This document shows, piece by piece, positions 20,568-29,597 of a DNA stretch of 62,103 bases. The translations under genes and the position numbers were made by a program. Source of the DNA: Candidatus Accumulibacter meliphilus (GTDB taxonomy: Bacteria > Pseudomonadota > Gammaproteobacteria > Burkholderiales > Rhodocyclaceae); assembly GCA_003332265.1 (NCBI GenBank), contig QPGA01000008.1:56006-118108 (forward strand), written 5' to 3'. Numbering within the stretch: the first letter of the stretch is position 1; each line of letters starts with the position of its first letter. The notes under the pieces were generated by a model. It was not told the origin of the DNA and searched no databases. It worked only from the letters and a program-made list of their open reading frames with translations.

Positions 20568-22022
20568 ATGCAACGCTTCTACCCCGTGATCCGGGTGCTC
20601 TCGCTGGTGATCCTGATGTTTGGGTTGACCATGCTCTTTCCCTTGAGCCTTTCGTGGTTTCTCGACGACGGCGCTTTCGCGTCCTTTGACGAAGCGTTTG
20701 TGCTTACCGTCGCTACTGGCGCCGGCCTGTGGTACGCCACTCGCAAGGAAACCCGGGATCTGACGATTCGTGACGGTTTTCTGATGGTTGCGCTGGTGTG
20801 GACCCTGCTGCCGATCTACGCCGCCTTGCCGCTGGTCCTCGAACTCAAGCTTAGCTTTACCGACGCCTATTTCGAAGCCGTGTCCGGACTGACGACCACC
20901 GGTGCGACCGTTCTCACCGGCCTGGACCAGCTACCGGTGTCGATCAACGTCTGGCGAACGCAGATGGTCTGGCTTGGCGGCATGGGCCTGATCGTTCTCG
21001 CGGTGGCCATTCTGCCCTTGCTGGGGATCGGCGGCCGACAGATGTTCAAGGCCGAGACGCCGGGGCCGATGAAGGACACCAAGATGACGCCACGCATCGC
21101 CGAAACGGCGAAGGGCCTGTGGACCGTCTATTCGCTGGCCTCCATCTGCTGCGCGCTGGCCTACTATTGGGCAGGAATGAGCGGGCTGGATGCGCTCATG
21201 CACATGTTCGCCACCATGGGACTCGGCGGCTTTTCGAGCCACGACGCGAGCTTCGCCTATTTCGCCTCACCGGCCATCGAAACGGTCGCTATCGTTTTCA
21301 TGCTCTTCGCCGGGATGAACTTCGCGACCCACTTCGTTGTTCTCTCCGGGCGTTCGCTGCGTCCCTACGTCTCCGACCCGGAAGCCGGCTGGTTTTTGCT
21401 GGTGACTCTCGGCAGTGTCGTTGGCATCGCCGCCTTTCTCGTCTTCCACGACGTCTATGCAAGCTTCGACGAAGCTCTGCGCGATGCCGCCTTCAACGTC
21501 GTCTCCATTGCCACGACGACCGGCTTCGCGACCACCGACTATGCTCTGTGGCCATTCTTCGCGCCGTTGTGGATGTTGTTTCTGTGCAGTTTCGCGACCA
21601 GCGCCGGCTCGACCGGTGGCGGCATCAAGATGATTCGCGCGCTGGTACTCTACAAGCAGGTGTATCGCGAGCTGACCCGTGCCATGCACCCCAGCGCCGT
21701 GCATCCGGTAAAAGTCGGCGGCGACGTCGTGCAATCCAACATTCTCTTCGCTGTGCTCGCTTTCGGCTTTGTGTACATGGTCTGCATCGCCAGCATGACG
21801 CTGCTTCTTTCCTTGTCCGGGCTGGAGATCATCACCGCCTTTTCGGCAGTCGTTGCCAGCATCAACAACACCGGCCCGGGATTGGGCCAGGTCGGGCCGG
21901 CCAGCAATTACGCCGGACTGAGCGACTTCCAGATCTGGGTGTGCACCTTCGCCATGCTCCTCGGCCGCCTGGAGATTTTCACCCTGCTGGTGGTGATGAC
22001 ACCGGCTTTCTGGCGGAAGTAG
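20568..22022 (+). CDS. trkH: Trk potassium uptake membrane subunit TrkH
   Basis: TrkH is the potassium-conducting membrane subunit gated by TrkA. The 484-residue protein is strongly hydrophobic along its length and has the repeated pore-loop segments expected of the family, including EAVSGLTTTGATVLTGL, FATMGLGGFSSHD, SIATTTGFATTDYALWP and NNTGPGLG. The length equals the usual 480-490 residues. It follows trkA at nine bases and is probably co-transcribed. Together they supply osmotic potassium uptake, which fits the osmotic theme of the mscS/trehalose block elsewhere in the window. Confidence 0.96.
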   Translation: MQRFYPVIRVLSLVILMFGLTMLFPLSLSWFLDDGAFASFDEAFVLTVATGAGLWYATRKETRDLTIRDGFLMVALVWTLLPIYAALPLVLELKLSFTDAYFEAVSGLTTTGATVLTGLDQLPVSINVWRTQMVWLGGMGLIVLAVAILPLLGIGGRQMFKAETPGPMKDTKMTPRIAETAKGLWTVYSLASICCALAYYWAGMSGLDALMHMFATMGLGGFSSHDASFAYFASPAIETVAIVFMLFAGMNFATHFVVLSGRSLRPYVSDPEAGWFLLVTLGSVVGIAAFLVFHDVYASFDEALRDAAFNVVSIATTTGFATTDYALWPFFAPLWMLFLCSFATSAGSTGGGIKMIRALVLYKQVYRELTRAMHPSAVHPVKVGGDVVQSNILFAVLAFGFVYMVCIASMTLLLSLSGLEIITAFSAVVASINNTGPGLGQVGPASNYAGLSDFQIWVCTFAMLLGRLEIFTLLVVMTPAFWRK

Positions 22023-22080
22023 CGGGGAAAGGGGATAATCGCTCTTTTCGAGCACCTTTCGCTCGCCGCCGGAGTTTCCC

Positions 22081-23157
22081 GTGACCCGCCCATCCAACGA
22101 TACTTTTCTGCGCGCGCTGCTCAAGGAGCCGACCACGCACACGCCGGTCTGGTTGATGCGTCAAGCTGGTCGCTACCTGCCCGAGTATCGTGAAACACGT
22201 GCCCGTGCGGGCAGCTTCATGCAGTTGTGTACCAACCCTGGCCTGGCTTGCGAGGTGACTCTGCAGCCGCTGGCGCGCACGGGCACGTGTGCCGCAATTC
22301 TCTTCTCGGACATCCTCACCATTCCCGACGCGATGGGCCTGGGACTGTATTTCACCGACGGCGAAGGGCCGCGCTTCGAACGTCCCCTGCGCGAAGAATG
22401 GGCGATTCGCGACCTCAGCGCCCCCGATCCCTGGGATCACCTGCGTTATGTGATGGATGCGGTGGTGGAAATCCGGCGCGCACTGAACAACTCGCTGCCG
22501 CTGATCGGCTTTTCCGGGAGTCCTTACACTCTCGCCTGCTACATGGTCGAAGGCGCTTCGAGCACCGATTACCGCCGCGTCAAGGGCATGCTCTACGACC
22601 GACCCGACCTCTTGCATCGCATTCTTGCGGTCACCGCCGACGCCGTGGTTGCCTACCTCAACGCGCAGATTGAATCCGGCGCCCAGGCGGTGATGATCTT
22701 TGATTCCTGGGGCGGCTCCCTGTCGCCCGCAGCGTATCGCGAGTTCTCGCTGGCGTACATGCAGCGAATCGTTGCTCAGTTGATCAAGAACAAGGACGGC
22801 GAGCGCGTGCCATCGATCGTGTTTACAAAAGGCGGTGGCCTGTGGCTGGAAGCGATCGCCGAGATCGGCTGTGACGCGGTCGGCCTGGACTGGACGATCG
22901 ACATCGGCGAAGCGCGCCGACGCGTCGGTGACAAGGTTTCCTTGCAGGGCAATATCGACCCGGCGGTGCTCTTCGCGGCACCCGAAACGATTGCCAGCGA
23001 GGCCAGGAAAGTGCTCGACGCCTACGGCCCGGGGGACACCGGGCACGTCTTCAATCTTGGGCACGGCATCTCGCAGTTCACGCCGCCGGACAACGTCAAA
23101 GCGCTGCTTGATGCGGTGCACCAGCACAGTCGGATTCTGCGCCAGAAAGGGCGTTGA
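22081..23157 (+). CDS. hemE: Uroporphyrinogen decarboxylase
   Basis: HemE decarboxylates uroporphyrinogen III to coproporphyrinogen III in haem synthesis. The 358-residue cytosolic protein has the signature [17 protein letters not shown] and the second signature [16 protein letters not shown], plus the catalytic Asp in [12 protein letters not shown]. The start is a GTG with GGAG six to seven bases upstream. The length is standard (354 in E. coli). It is followed by a 337-bp spacer with DnaA boxes. Confidence 0.97.
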   Translation: MTRPSNDTFLRALLKEPTTHTPVWLMRQAGRYLPEYRETRARAGSFMQLCTNPGLACEVTLQPLARTGTCAAILFSDILTIPDAMGLGLYFTDGEGPRFERPLREEWAIRDLSAPDPWDHLRYVMDAVVEIRRALNNSLPLIGFSGSPYTLACYMVEGASSTDYRRVKGMLYDRPDLLHRILAVTADAVVAYLNAQIESGAQAVMIFDSWGGSLSPAAYREFSLAYMQRIVAQLIKNKDGERVPSIVFTKGGGLWLEAIAEIGCDAVGLDWTIDIGEARRRVGDKVSLQGNIDPAVLFAAPETIASEARKVLDAYGPGDTGHVFNLGHGISQFTPPDNVKALLDAVHQHSRILRQKGR

Positions 23158-23494
23158 GTGGGCGATTAGCGCTTGACTTGTTCACAGAAGAGACTTCCGA
23201 GTTTCCGGTACGGTGGAAAGTTCCTTGTAAATCAGACTTGTAGTTGTAAGCCGCTAATTTATAAGAAGTTTTTAATCGCCTGTTTTTCCGGCAACGGCTC
23301 TGAAACCCTGTCAGGATGGGCTCTTGCGGGGTTTTCCGGCGCCCTCATCCACAGAGTTATCCACAGAAACTGTGAATGGGCTGGAAACCTCAAATAACAG
23401 AAGATCTTATGCCGTACTACGAGAAGTGGCGCGAGCTTCCGCCGCTAACTAGCGATCGTTTCCTCCTCGCGACTGTCAATGGCTCTCCGACCTG
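23158..23494. promoter_or_regulatory. hemE-priA spacer with DnaA-box cluster and AT-rich tract
   Basis: This 337-bp spacer contains a perfect DnaA box TTATCCACA at 23357-23365, near-perfect TCATCCACA at 23345-23353 and TTGTTCACA at 23178-23186, and a weaker inverted copy at 23371-23379. The stretch 23245-23285 is markedly AT rich for this genome (CTAATTTATAAGAAG). The combination resembles a DnaA-binding regulatory region; it may control priA or titrate DnaA. dnaA and dnaN are not in the window, so I do not call it oriC. A short frame leading into priA occupies its last 87 bases. Confidence 0.55.
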
Positions 23495-23495
23495 A
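23409..23495 (+). CDS. Candidate 28-codon leader ORF coupled to priA
   Basis: An ATG at 23409 opens a 28-residue frame (begins MPYYEKWRELPPLTSD) whose TGA stop shares one base with the priA ATG (TGATG at 23493-23497). This arrangement permits translational coupling. An AGAAG-like weak ribosome binding site precedes the ATG. I recognise no family. It may simply be chance, as the frame is short. Confidence 0.3.
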   Translation: MPYYEKWRELPPLTSDRFLLATVNGSPT

Positions 23496-25510
23496 TGCCC
23501 TTGCCGCAGATTGCCCGCGTCGCGCTTGATGTTCCGCTGCGTCGCCTCTTCGACTACCGCGTCGCCGATGGCGAGCCGCTGTCGGCGGGCGATATTGGCT
23601 ACCGCGTACGTGTGCCCTTCGGTCGCCACGAGAAAATCGGCATTCTCGTCGAGCTGCCGGCGGCGAGCGATTTTCCGCTGGAGCAACTCAAGCTTCTTGG
23701 CGAGGTCTTTCGCGACTTGCCCCCTTTGCCCGCAGACTGGTTTCGCCTTAGCGAGTTCTGCGCCGACTACTATCACGTAGCGCTCGGGCAGGTGATGCTG
23801 TCGACCTTGCCGGCCGGGCTGCGCGCCCTCAAGCCCGTCAAGGCCAGAGCGCCGCGGCAGGCTTCGCCAGGCGCGGCCGTGGCGGCGCCAGAACTGACTG
23901 GCGAGCAGCAGGCGGTGCTGAACGCGATCGCCGAGCGTGGCACCGGCTTCCACGCCTACCTTTTGCACGGCGTGACCGGCAGTGGCAAGACCGAAATCTA
24001 TCTCCGGCTCATTGAGCGCGCCCTGGCCGATGGACAGCAATCACTGCTGCTGGTCCCGGAAATCAATCTGACCCCACAGCTTGAAGCCCGCGTCGCAGCG
24101 CGTTTTCCCGCCGCCGGGCTGGTCAGTCTGCACAGCGAGCTCGGCGAGGCCGCGCGCAGCCGCAACTGGTGCGCCGCCTTGACCGGCGAAGCGCGCATCG
24201 TGCTCGGCACCCGCCTGGCCATCTTCACGCCGCTGCCCGAGCTCGGCTTGATCGTCGTCGACGAGGAGCACGACCCCTCCTTCAAACAGCAGGACGGCAT
24301 CCGCTATTCGGCGCGCGACCTGGCTGTCTTCCGTGCCCGCCAGGGCGCCATCAAAATCATCCTCGGTTCGGCGACGCCTTCGCTCGAAAGCTGGGCCAAC
24401 GCCACCGCCGAAGCTGGCCGCGGTCGCTATCGTCTGCTGAGGCTGAGTGAGCGAGCGGTCGAAGGTGCTCGGCTGCCGAGTGTGCAGCGTATCGACACCC
24501 GCCTCGACAAGCCCCGGGACGGCCTCAGTCGTGCCTTGCTACGCGCTGTCGAGGAGCGCCTGGCGCGCGGCGAGCAAAGCCTGCTCTTCCTCAATCGCCG
24601 GGGCTACGCACCGGTGCTGGCCTGCGCCGCCTGCGGCTGGACCTCGCACTGCCATCGCTGCGCTGCCAATCTGGTGCTGCATCTGGTCGACCGCCGCCTG
24701 CGCTGCCATCACTGCGGCTTCGAAGCGCGCTTGCCGAAAGGCTGCCCGACCTGCGGCAACCAGGATCTGAGCGCATTTGGGCGCGGCACACAACGCCTGG
24801 AAGCGGTGCTCGCCGAGCACTTTCCCGAGGCTAGAGTGCTCCGCGTCGACCGTGATGTGGCGCGCAGCCGCAAGCAGTGGGAAGTGCTGGTGGCGCGGAT
24901 TTACAGCGGCGACGCCGACATTCTGGTCGGCACCCAGATGCTCGCCAAAGGGCATGATTTCCCCAAGCTCACCCTGGTCGGCGCCATCGCTCCCGACGCC
25001 GCCTTGTTTGCCGCCGACTGGCGGGCGCCCGAGCGTCTCTTCGCGCAGTTGATGCAGGTCGCCGGCCGCGCCGGCCGCGCCGAACGTCCAGGTGAGTTCC
25101 TGATTCAGACGCAGTTCCCCGAGCATCCACTCTACGCCGCGCTCGTCCATCATGACTTTCCCGCCTTCGCCGCCGAGCAGCTCAGCGAGCGGCAACAGGC
25201 CGGCTTTCCTCCCTATGCGCACCAGGCCATGCTGCGTGCCGAAGCGCCGCTGATGGCCGACGCCCTCGGCTTTCTGAAAAGTGCGCGTACTTGCCCGGCG
25301 GTGGGCAGCGAACATTCGGTGACTTTCTACGACCCGGTGCCCATGCGCCTGGCCCGCCGCGCCAGTTTCGAACGCGGCCAGTTGCTCGTCGAGTCGCCCG
25401 CACGGCGAGCGCTGCAGCGCTTTCTCGCCGACTGGCTGCCGCAGCTCGAAGCGATCAAAGCGCCGTCACGGCTGCGCTGGCATCTTGAAGTCGATCCGCT
25501 CGAGTTCTGA
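23495..25510 (+). CDS. priA: Primosomal protein N' (PriA helicase)
   Basis: PriA recognises stalled replication forks and reloads the replisome. The 671-residue protein has the N-terminal DNA-binding domain (ARVALDVPLRRLFDYRV), Walker A GVTGSGKTEIY, Walker B in IVVDEEHDPSFKQQ, and two zinc-binding knuckles (CAACGWTSHCHRC and CHHCGFEARLPKGCPTCG), followed by helicase motifs V-VI (VGTQMLAKGHDF, QVAGRAGRAERPG). It is somewhat shorter than E. coli PriA (732) but complete. The start ATG overlaps the stop of a 28-codon leader frame. The upstream DnaA boxes hint at replication-linked control. Confidence 0.96.
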   Translation: MPLPQIARVALDVPLRRLFDYRVADGEPLSAGDIGYRVRVPFGRHEKIGILVELPAASDFPLEQLKLLGEVFRDLPPLPADWFRLSEFCADYYHVALGQVMLSTLPAGLRALKPVKARAPRQASPGAAVAAPELTGEQQAVLNAIAERGTGFHAYLLHGVTGSGKTEIYLRLIERALADGQQSLLLVPEINLTPQLEARVAARFPAAGLVSLHSELGEAARSRNWCAALTGEARIVLGTRLAIFTPLPELGLIVVDEEHDPSFKQQDGIRYSARDLAVFRARQGAIKIILGSATPSLESWANATAEAGRGRYRLLRLSERAVEGARLPSVQRIDTRLDKPRDGLSRALLRAVEERLARGEQSLLFLNRRGYAPVLACAACGWTSHCHRCAANLVLHLVDRRLRCHHCGFEARLPKGCPTCGNQDLSAFGRGTQRLEAVLAEHFPEARVLRVDRDVARSRKQWEVLVARIYSGDADILVGTQMLAKGHDFPKLTLVGAIAPDAALFAADWRAPERLFAQLMQVAGRAGRAERPGEFLIQTQFPEHPLYAALVHHDFPAFAAEQLSERQQAGFPPYAHQAMLRAEAPLMADALGFLKSARTCPAVGSEHSVTFYDPVPMRLARRASFERGQLLVESPARRALQRFLADWLPQLEAIKAPSRLRWHLEVDPLEF

Positions 25511-25957
25511 TGCGGCGGACGGGCTATGACCCCCTGCCGCCAAGCCCACCCCCTCGAGCGGCGAGTGGCGAGCGGCGAACAGCAGTGACCGCCGCGGTGA
25601 CTGATTGACGACGGCCACAGCGGCAGGGATACTCTGCCTGCATGCCGGTTAGCGGCCCTGCGGCGTGAGCCATTTCACAGCGCTCAGAGAGCAAATCGGC
25701 TATCTTTCCGTTTGCCGGGGAATGAGTTGCGCGCTGTCATCCACTGCACCTGCCGCCAGCTGGCGGGGCAGTCAAAGTCAGCCGGAGCCCGTTTCCCGGC
25801 GCCAGGCGATGCCCTGCCGCCGTCGAAGGCGATGAATGCGATGAATGCCATGAATACGACGACCAAGGTGCTGGTCATGACGGGCCACCAGCGGCAAGCA
25901 GACACAGCGCGCAGCGGACTATCCCGTCGGCGCTGCCCGTAGCGACAAGGAGTCCTG
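25511..25957. other. priA-ppx spacer, no supported gene
   Basis: This 447-bp gap has two short overlapping frames on opposite strands (about 25684-25942) that show no domain, no good ribosome binding site and low-complexity sequence, so I do not call them genes. It contains GCGAGTGGCGAGCGGCGA-type direct repetition near 25560 and a 9-bp tandem repeat at 25829-25855. The end holds the ribosome binding site of ppx (AAGGAG). The ppx promoter is presumably here but no clear -35/-10 pair stands out. Confidence 0.5.
25829..25855. repeat. 9-bp tandem repeat, three units
   Basis: Three head-to-tail copies of GCGATGAAT are present; the third differs by one base (GCCATGAAT). The array lies 103 bp upstream of the ppx start. 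Such a short array could vary in copy number by slippage, but no function is evident. Confidence 0.7.
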
Positions 25958-27499
25958 ATGTCTTCCGAATTCGTAGCAGCAATCGATCTCGGGTCGAACA
26001 GTTTTCACATGATCGTCGCCCGCCTGGTGAATGGGCAGGTGCAGGTTCACGACCGTTTGCGCGAGATGGTCCAGTTGGCGGGCGGTCTCGATGCGCGCAA
26101 CCGCCTGTCGCAGGAATCGCAAAAACGCGCCCTCGAATGCCTCGCGCGCTTTGGCCAACGGCTGCGCGACATTCCGCCCGAGCAGTTGCGCATTGTCGGT
26201 ACCAATACCCTGCGCCAGGCACGCAACAGTGCCGAGTTCGTGGCCCGAGCGGAACAGGTTCTCGGCCACAAAGTGGAGATCGTCCGCGGCCAGGAAGAAG
26301 CGCGCCTGATCTACCTGGGTGTGGCGCACAACGTCGGCGATGTCTCCGGGCAGCGCCTGGTGATCGACATTGGCGGCGGCAGCACCGAGCTGATCATCGG
26401 AGAAAAATTCGATCCCCTACACCTGGCCAGCCTGAAAATGGGTTGTGTCAGCTTGAGCCGTGCCTGTTTTGGCGATGGGCGCTTGACCGCCAGCCGCCTG
26501 CGCGAGGCCGAACTTCTGGTGCAACTGACCCTGGAGCCGGTCCGCCAGGAATATCTGGCGCGTGGCTGGGCCGTGGTCACCGGCGCGTCGGGCTCGATCA
26601 AGGCGATCCAGGACGTGCTCATCAGCGAAGGCTGGAGCCGCGAGGGAATCACCTGCGAAGCCTTGCGCCGGCTGCGTGCCGAGCTGCTTGAAATACGCGA
26701 CACGGCGGCGATTGCCGGCCGCTGGCAACTCGACCCGGCGCGGGCGCGGGTCTTTGTCGGCGGCTTCGTCGTCCTGCACGGCCTCTGCGAGGCGCTCGCC
26801 ATCGAGCAGCTCGAGGTCTCGGAAGGTGCCCTGCGCGAAGGCCTGATCTATGACCTGCTGGGCCGTATTCGCCACGAAGACGTGCGCGACCGAACCATCG
26901 CCGACGTCATCAGCCGTTTCAACCTCGACGAAGGCCAGGCGGGCCGCGTCTGTGCGACTGCGCAGGCTCTGCTGCGGCAGGTCAGCAGCCAATGGCGGCT
27001 CGCCGACGAAGCGGTGGCGCCGGTGCTCGAACGCGCCGCTCGCCTGCATGAAACGGGTCTCCTGCTGACTCACGACCAGCACCACAAACACGGCGCCTAC
27101 GTGCTCGAACATGCCGATTTGCCGGGCTATTCGCGCGACGATCAACTCCTCTTGTCCGCACTGGTCAGGCGCCACCGCCGCTCTTTTCCGAGCAAGGCCT
27201 TCGCGCATTTACCGAGCGACTGGGCGCGCATGGCGCCGCGCCTGTGCGTCCTCCTGCGCCTGGCGGTGGTGCTGCACCGTAGCCGCAGCAGCGTACCCTT
27301 GCCGGCCATTGGGCTACGCGTCGACCGGCGACAGATCGAGCTGCGCTTCCCGCCTGCCTGGCTTGAAGAGCATCCGCTGACCCGCGCCGACCTGCAAAAC
27401 GAAGCGCGCCTGCTGCGCAAAGCGGGTTTCGCTTTGCGTCTGGGAAGTCCCGACAGCAAGCTGACGCCAGCGCCCGCGGACACGCCGGACGCGCCATGA
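25958..27499 (+). CDS. ppx: Exopolyphosphatase (Ppx/GppA family)
   Basis: Ppx removes terminal phosphates from polyphosphate; related GppA enzymes hydrolyse pppGpp. The 513-residue protein has the same length as E. coli Ppx. It has the ASKHA phosphate-binding blocks AAIDLGSNSFHMIVARL at the N-terminus and VIDIGGGSTELIIGEKF near residue 130, and a C-terminal helical HD-like domain (HETGLLLTHDQHHKHGAYVLEHADL). AAGGAG precedes the ATG. In polyphosphate-accumulating Betaproteobacteria this enzyme is relevant to phosphate cycling; that link is inferred. The stop overlaps the ATG of a 36-codon frame (ATGA). Confidence 0.94.
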   Translation: MSSEFVAAIDLGSNSFHMIVARLVNGQVQVHDRLREMVQLAGGLDARNRLSQESQKRALECLARFGQRLRDIPPEQLRIVGTNTLRQARNSAEFVARAEQVLGHKVEIVRGQEEARLIYLGVAHNVGDVSGQRLVIDIGGGSTELIIGEKFDPLHLASLKMGCVSLSRACFGDGRLTASRLREAELLVQLTLEPVRQEYLARGWAVVTGASGSIKAIQDVLISEGWSREGITCEALRRLRAELLEIRDTAAIAGRWQLDPARARVFVGGFVVLHGLCEALAIEQLEVSEGALREGLIYDLLGRIRHEDVRDRTIADVISRFNLDEGQAGRVCATAQALLRQVSSQWRLADEAVAPVLERAARLHETGLLLTHDQHHKHGAYVLEHADLPGYSRDDQLLLSALVRRHRRSFPSKAFAHLPSDWARMAPRLCVLLRLAVVLHRSRSSVPLPAIGLRVDRRQIELRFPPAWLEEHPLTRADLQNEARLLRKAGFALRLGSPDSKLTPAPADTPDAP

Positions 27500-27606
27500 G
27501 CAGCGCGCCGGGCAGTAGCGCTGCGCCGCGGCAGCTTGCTGCCGGGGTGTCGCCGGCGCAAGGGCCTGGTGCCGGCCGCCCGACGATCGGCGCGCCGCGC
27601 CGGTGA
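27496..27606 (+). CDS. Candidate 36-codon bridging ORF between ppx and the next gene
   Basis: An ATG at 27496 overlaps the ppx stop (ATGA), and the 36-residue frame ends in a TGA that overlaps the GTG start of the next gene (GTGA at 27603-27606). The peptide is Ala/Gly/Pro rich with no recognised motif. The precise four-base overlap at both ends suggests it may serve translational coupling between the neighbours rather than encode a functional peptide. It could also be fortuitous in high-GC DNA. Confidence 0.3.
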   Translation: MSSAPGSSAAPRQLAAGVSPAQGPGAGRPTIGAPRR

Positions 27607-28841
27607 TACGCATCTTCCTGCTCCTGCCGCTGCTCGCCGCCGCAGTCCTTTTTCTGGCCGGCCTCGATACGGCGCCGCTGGTCAGCCGCAGCGCAAGCAT
27701 TTCTCCCGCGTCGGTCGCCGAAGCTCGTGGGCTATTGCTCAGCAACGACCCGCGCCGACTGCGCCGTGGCGAACAACGAACGGCGCAGATTCCGGTGGCG
27801 CTGATCGACGAGGCCTTCAACCATCTGGCCACCCGCAGCCTGCACGGACGCGGCGCGTTTGCCCTGGTCGACGAGGCGGGTGAGTTCCGCTTTAGCGTTC
27901 CCGTCCAGATTCCCGGTCTAAGCGGCGCTCGCTATCTGAATCTGCGCGCCGTTTTTCACGCCGAAGGTGGGCGTGGGCAAGCGCAGCTGGCCTCCGCGTC
28001 GCTGGGATCGCTGCCGATACCACCGCGCCTGTTCGAGTGGCTGAGCGTCTCGGTGATCAAAATTGCCGGTCTTGGCGAGCAGTGGCAGCTGTTGCGGAAA
28101 GCTTTTCGTCGTCTCGACTTCGTGCCAGCGCGCAGCGCGGTCGCTTTCACCTACGTCTGGGAGCGGGGCCTGCTCGAGCGTGGCCGCGCCCTCGCCTTTA
28201 CGCCGGCAGATAAGCAGCGTGTCGAAGCCGCGCAGCGTGCGCTGGCAAGCCTGCTCATGAACTACCCGGTCAACGCCCGCGTGCCCTTGAGCGAGGTTCT
28301 GCCTCCCTTGCTGGCCGGTCCTGCGGGTGAAGAAACGCTGCAGCAACGACGCGCTGCGCTGCTTGTCCTGGCTGCCTATGAGTCGGGAAAAAGCCTCGAC
28401 GCTTTTTTTCCACAAGCCAGCGAGTGGCCGCGTCCGCGCCGCCTGAAGCTGGAGTTGCTGGGGCGCTACGACAGCGCGCAGCATTTCTCCATTTCCGCCG
28501 CCCTGGCAGTCTGGGCCGGCGAACCGGCGGCCAACGCCATCGGCGTCTACAAGGAAATCGACGACTCTCGCCGCGGCAGCGGCTTCTCCTTTGCCGACCT
28601 GGCCGCCGATCGTGCCGGGACACGCTTCGGGGAATTGCTGCTGCGCGATTCAGCGCGTCTCAACGCCGCCCTGCGCGGGCCTCTGCGCGACAGCGACCTG
28701 GCACCGCCGCTGGGCGGGCTCCCGGAGTATCTGTCGGCAGCCCAGTTCGAGCGCCGCTACGGTGCCCAGGATAACCCTGCCTATCGGCAAGTGAGCGCCG
28801 ACATCGAGGCGCGCTTGGCCGCGCTACCACTGTATCGCTGA
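27603..28841 (+). CDS. Uncharacterised membrane-anchored protein downstream of ppx
   Basis: This 412-residue protein has one N-terminal hydrophobic helix (IRIFLLLPLLAAAVLFLAGL) and a long hydrophilic remainder, so it is probably anchored in the inner membrane and faces the periplasm. I do not recognise a named domain. The C-terminal part has a conserved-looking segment (YDSAQHFSISAALAVWAGE followed by GVYKEIDDSRRGSGFSFADL) that predicts a compact fold. The start is a GTG overlapping the preceding small frame. Placement immediately after ppx suggests co-expression. It converges on the MOSC gene. Confidence 0.75.
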   Translation: MIRIFLLLPLLAAAVLFLAGLDTAPLVSRSASISPASVAEARGLLLSNDPRRLRRGEQRTAQIPVALIDEAFNHLATRSLHGRGAFALVDEAGEFRFSVPVQIPGLSGARYLNLRAVFHAEGGRGQAQLASASLGSLPIPPRLFEWLSVSVIKIAGLGEQWQLLRKAFRRLDFVPARSAVAFTYVWERGLLERGRALAFTPADKQRVEAAQRALASLLMNYPVNARVPLSEVLPPLLAGPAGEETLQQRRAALLVLAAYESGKSLDAFFPQASEWPRPRRLKLELLGRYDSAQHFSISAALAVWAGEPAANAIGVYKEIDDSRRGSGFSFADLAADRAGTRFGELLLRDSARLNAALRGPLRDSDLAPPLGGLPEYLSAAQFERRYGAQDNPAYRQVSADIEARLAALPLYR

Positions 28842-28848
28842 ACACTGG

Positions 28849-28867
28849 CCCGGCCAGAAAAGCCGGG
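28849..28867. terminator. Possible bidirectional terminator hairpin
   Basis: CCCGGC and GCCGGG can pair as a 6-bp stem around a 7-base loop in the gap between two convergent genes. There is no strong T tract, so this is a weak candidate. Confidence 0.4.
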
Positions 28868-28898
28868 AAGCGGCGGCGATGCTTCTCCGTGACTCGCT

Positions 28899-29597
28899 TC
28901 AGCTTTGGCGGGGATGAAACAGCGTTCGTGCGACTTCCGGCGTGCCACTGTTGGTGCGCAGCCAGCTCAGGCGGTCATGCAGCTTCTTCTGCCAGCTGGG
29001 CGTCAAGCCGGGCGCCCCTGACAAACGTTCCAGGATCGCCGGATCGGGCCGGTGCTCGCGCCAGATTCGCCACAACTCGGCAAGAGAAACTGCGCCCGGC
29101 AGACGTTCGATCAATTCGAGCCGGTCGCCGCTGCTGATCGTCGCCCCTGCGAGCACACGGTAGTACCAGCCGGTCAGGCCGCTCTCGGCGATCAGCCGTG
29201 CGACGCCATCGTGAGCGTAGCGATGGTCGATTTTCCAGCACGGGCTGCGTGGCTGGCTGACCTGAACCCGGGCGCGCCCGAGGCTGAAGACGTCGCCGAT
29301 GAAGACCGTGCTTTCGTCGACCTCGGCGGCCGAAATGTTCTCGCCGATACTGCCGACGAGCAGTTGCGCAGCAATCGCCGGCAAGCGTTCGGCCAGACGC
29401 CGATAGTTGTCCACGGCGTACTGATGCAGGGCTTTCTCGGGCCCGCCATGGACCCGCCGGTCGGCCTGGATGTCTCCGGCCAGACCTTCAAAACTCAGCT
29501 CTATCGGGCCAATGACCGGTTTCTTGTAGATCCCGGTCGACTGTCCGTGTTCCTCGATCCTCGTCAAGCCGCCGCTGAACAGCATGATTTGTGTCAT
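28899..29597 (-). CDS. MOSC domain protein (YiiM-like)
   Basis: MOSC domains bind molybdenum cofactor sulfur; YiiM-type proteins reduce N-hydroxylated compounds. The 232-residue protein has the family blocks GLAGDIQADRRVHGGPEKALHQY and GENISAAEVDESTVFIGDVFSLG, and the conserved cysteine in QPRSPCWKIDHR that coordinates the cofactor sulfur. Its C-terminal tail (LAELWRIWREHRPDPAILERL) matches the 3-alpha domain of YiiM proteins. An ATG four codons upstream exists, but the one at 29597 forms an ATGA overlap with the upstream kinase stop. It is co-transcribed with the ROK gene. Confidence 0.88.
   Translation of the reverse strand: MTQIMLFSGGLTRIEEHGQSTGIYKKPVIGPIELSFEGLAGDIQADRRVHGGPEKALHQYAVDNYRRLAERLPAIAAQLLVGSIGENISAAEVDESTVFIGDVFSLGRARVQVSQPRSPCWKIDHRYAHDGVARLIAESGLTGWYYRVLAGATISSGDRLELIERLPGAVSLAELWRIWREHRPDPAILERLSGAPGLTPSWQKKLHDRLSWLRTNSGTPEVARTLFHPRQS

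Noticed and set aside
25684-25942. Short frames on both strands between priA and ppx
   Set aside because: They have no ribosome binding site, contain a 9-bp tandem repeat and match nothing I recognise.
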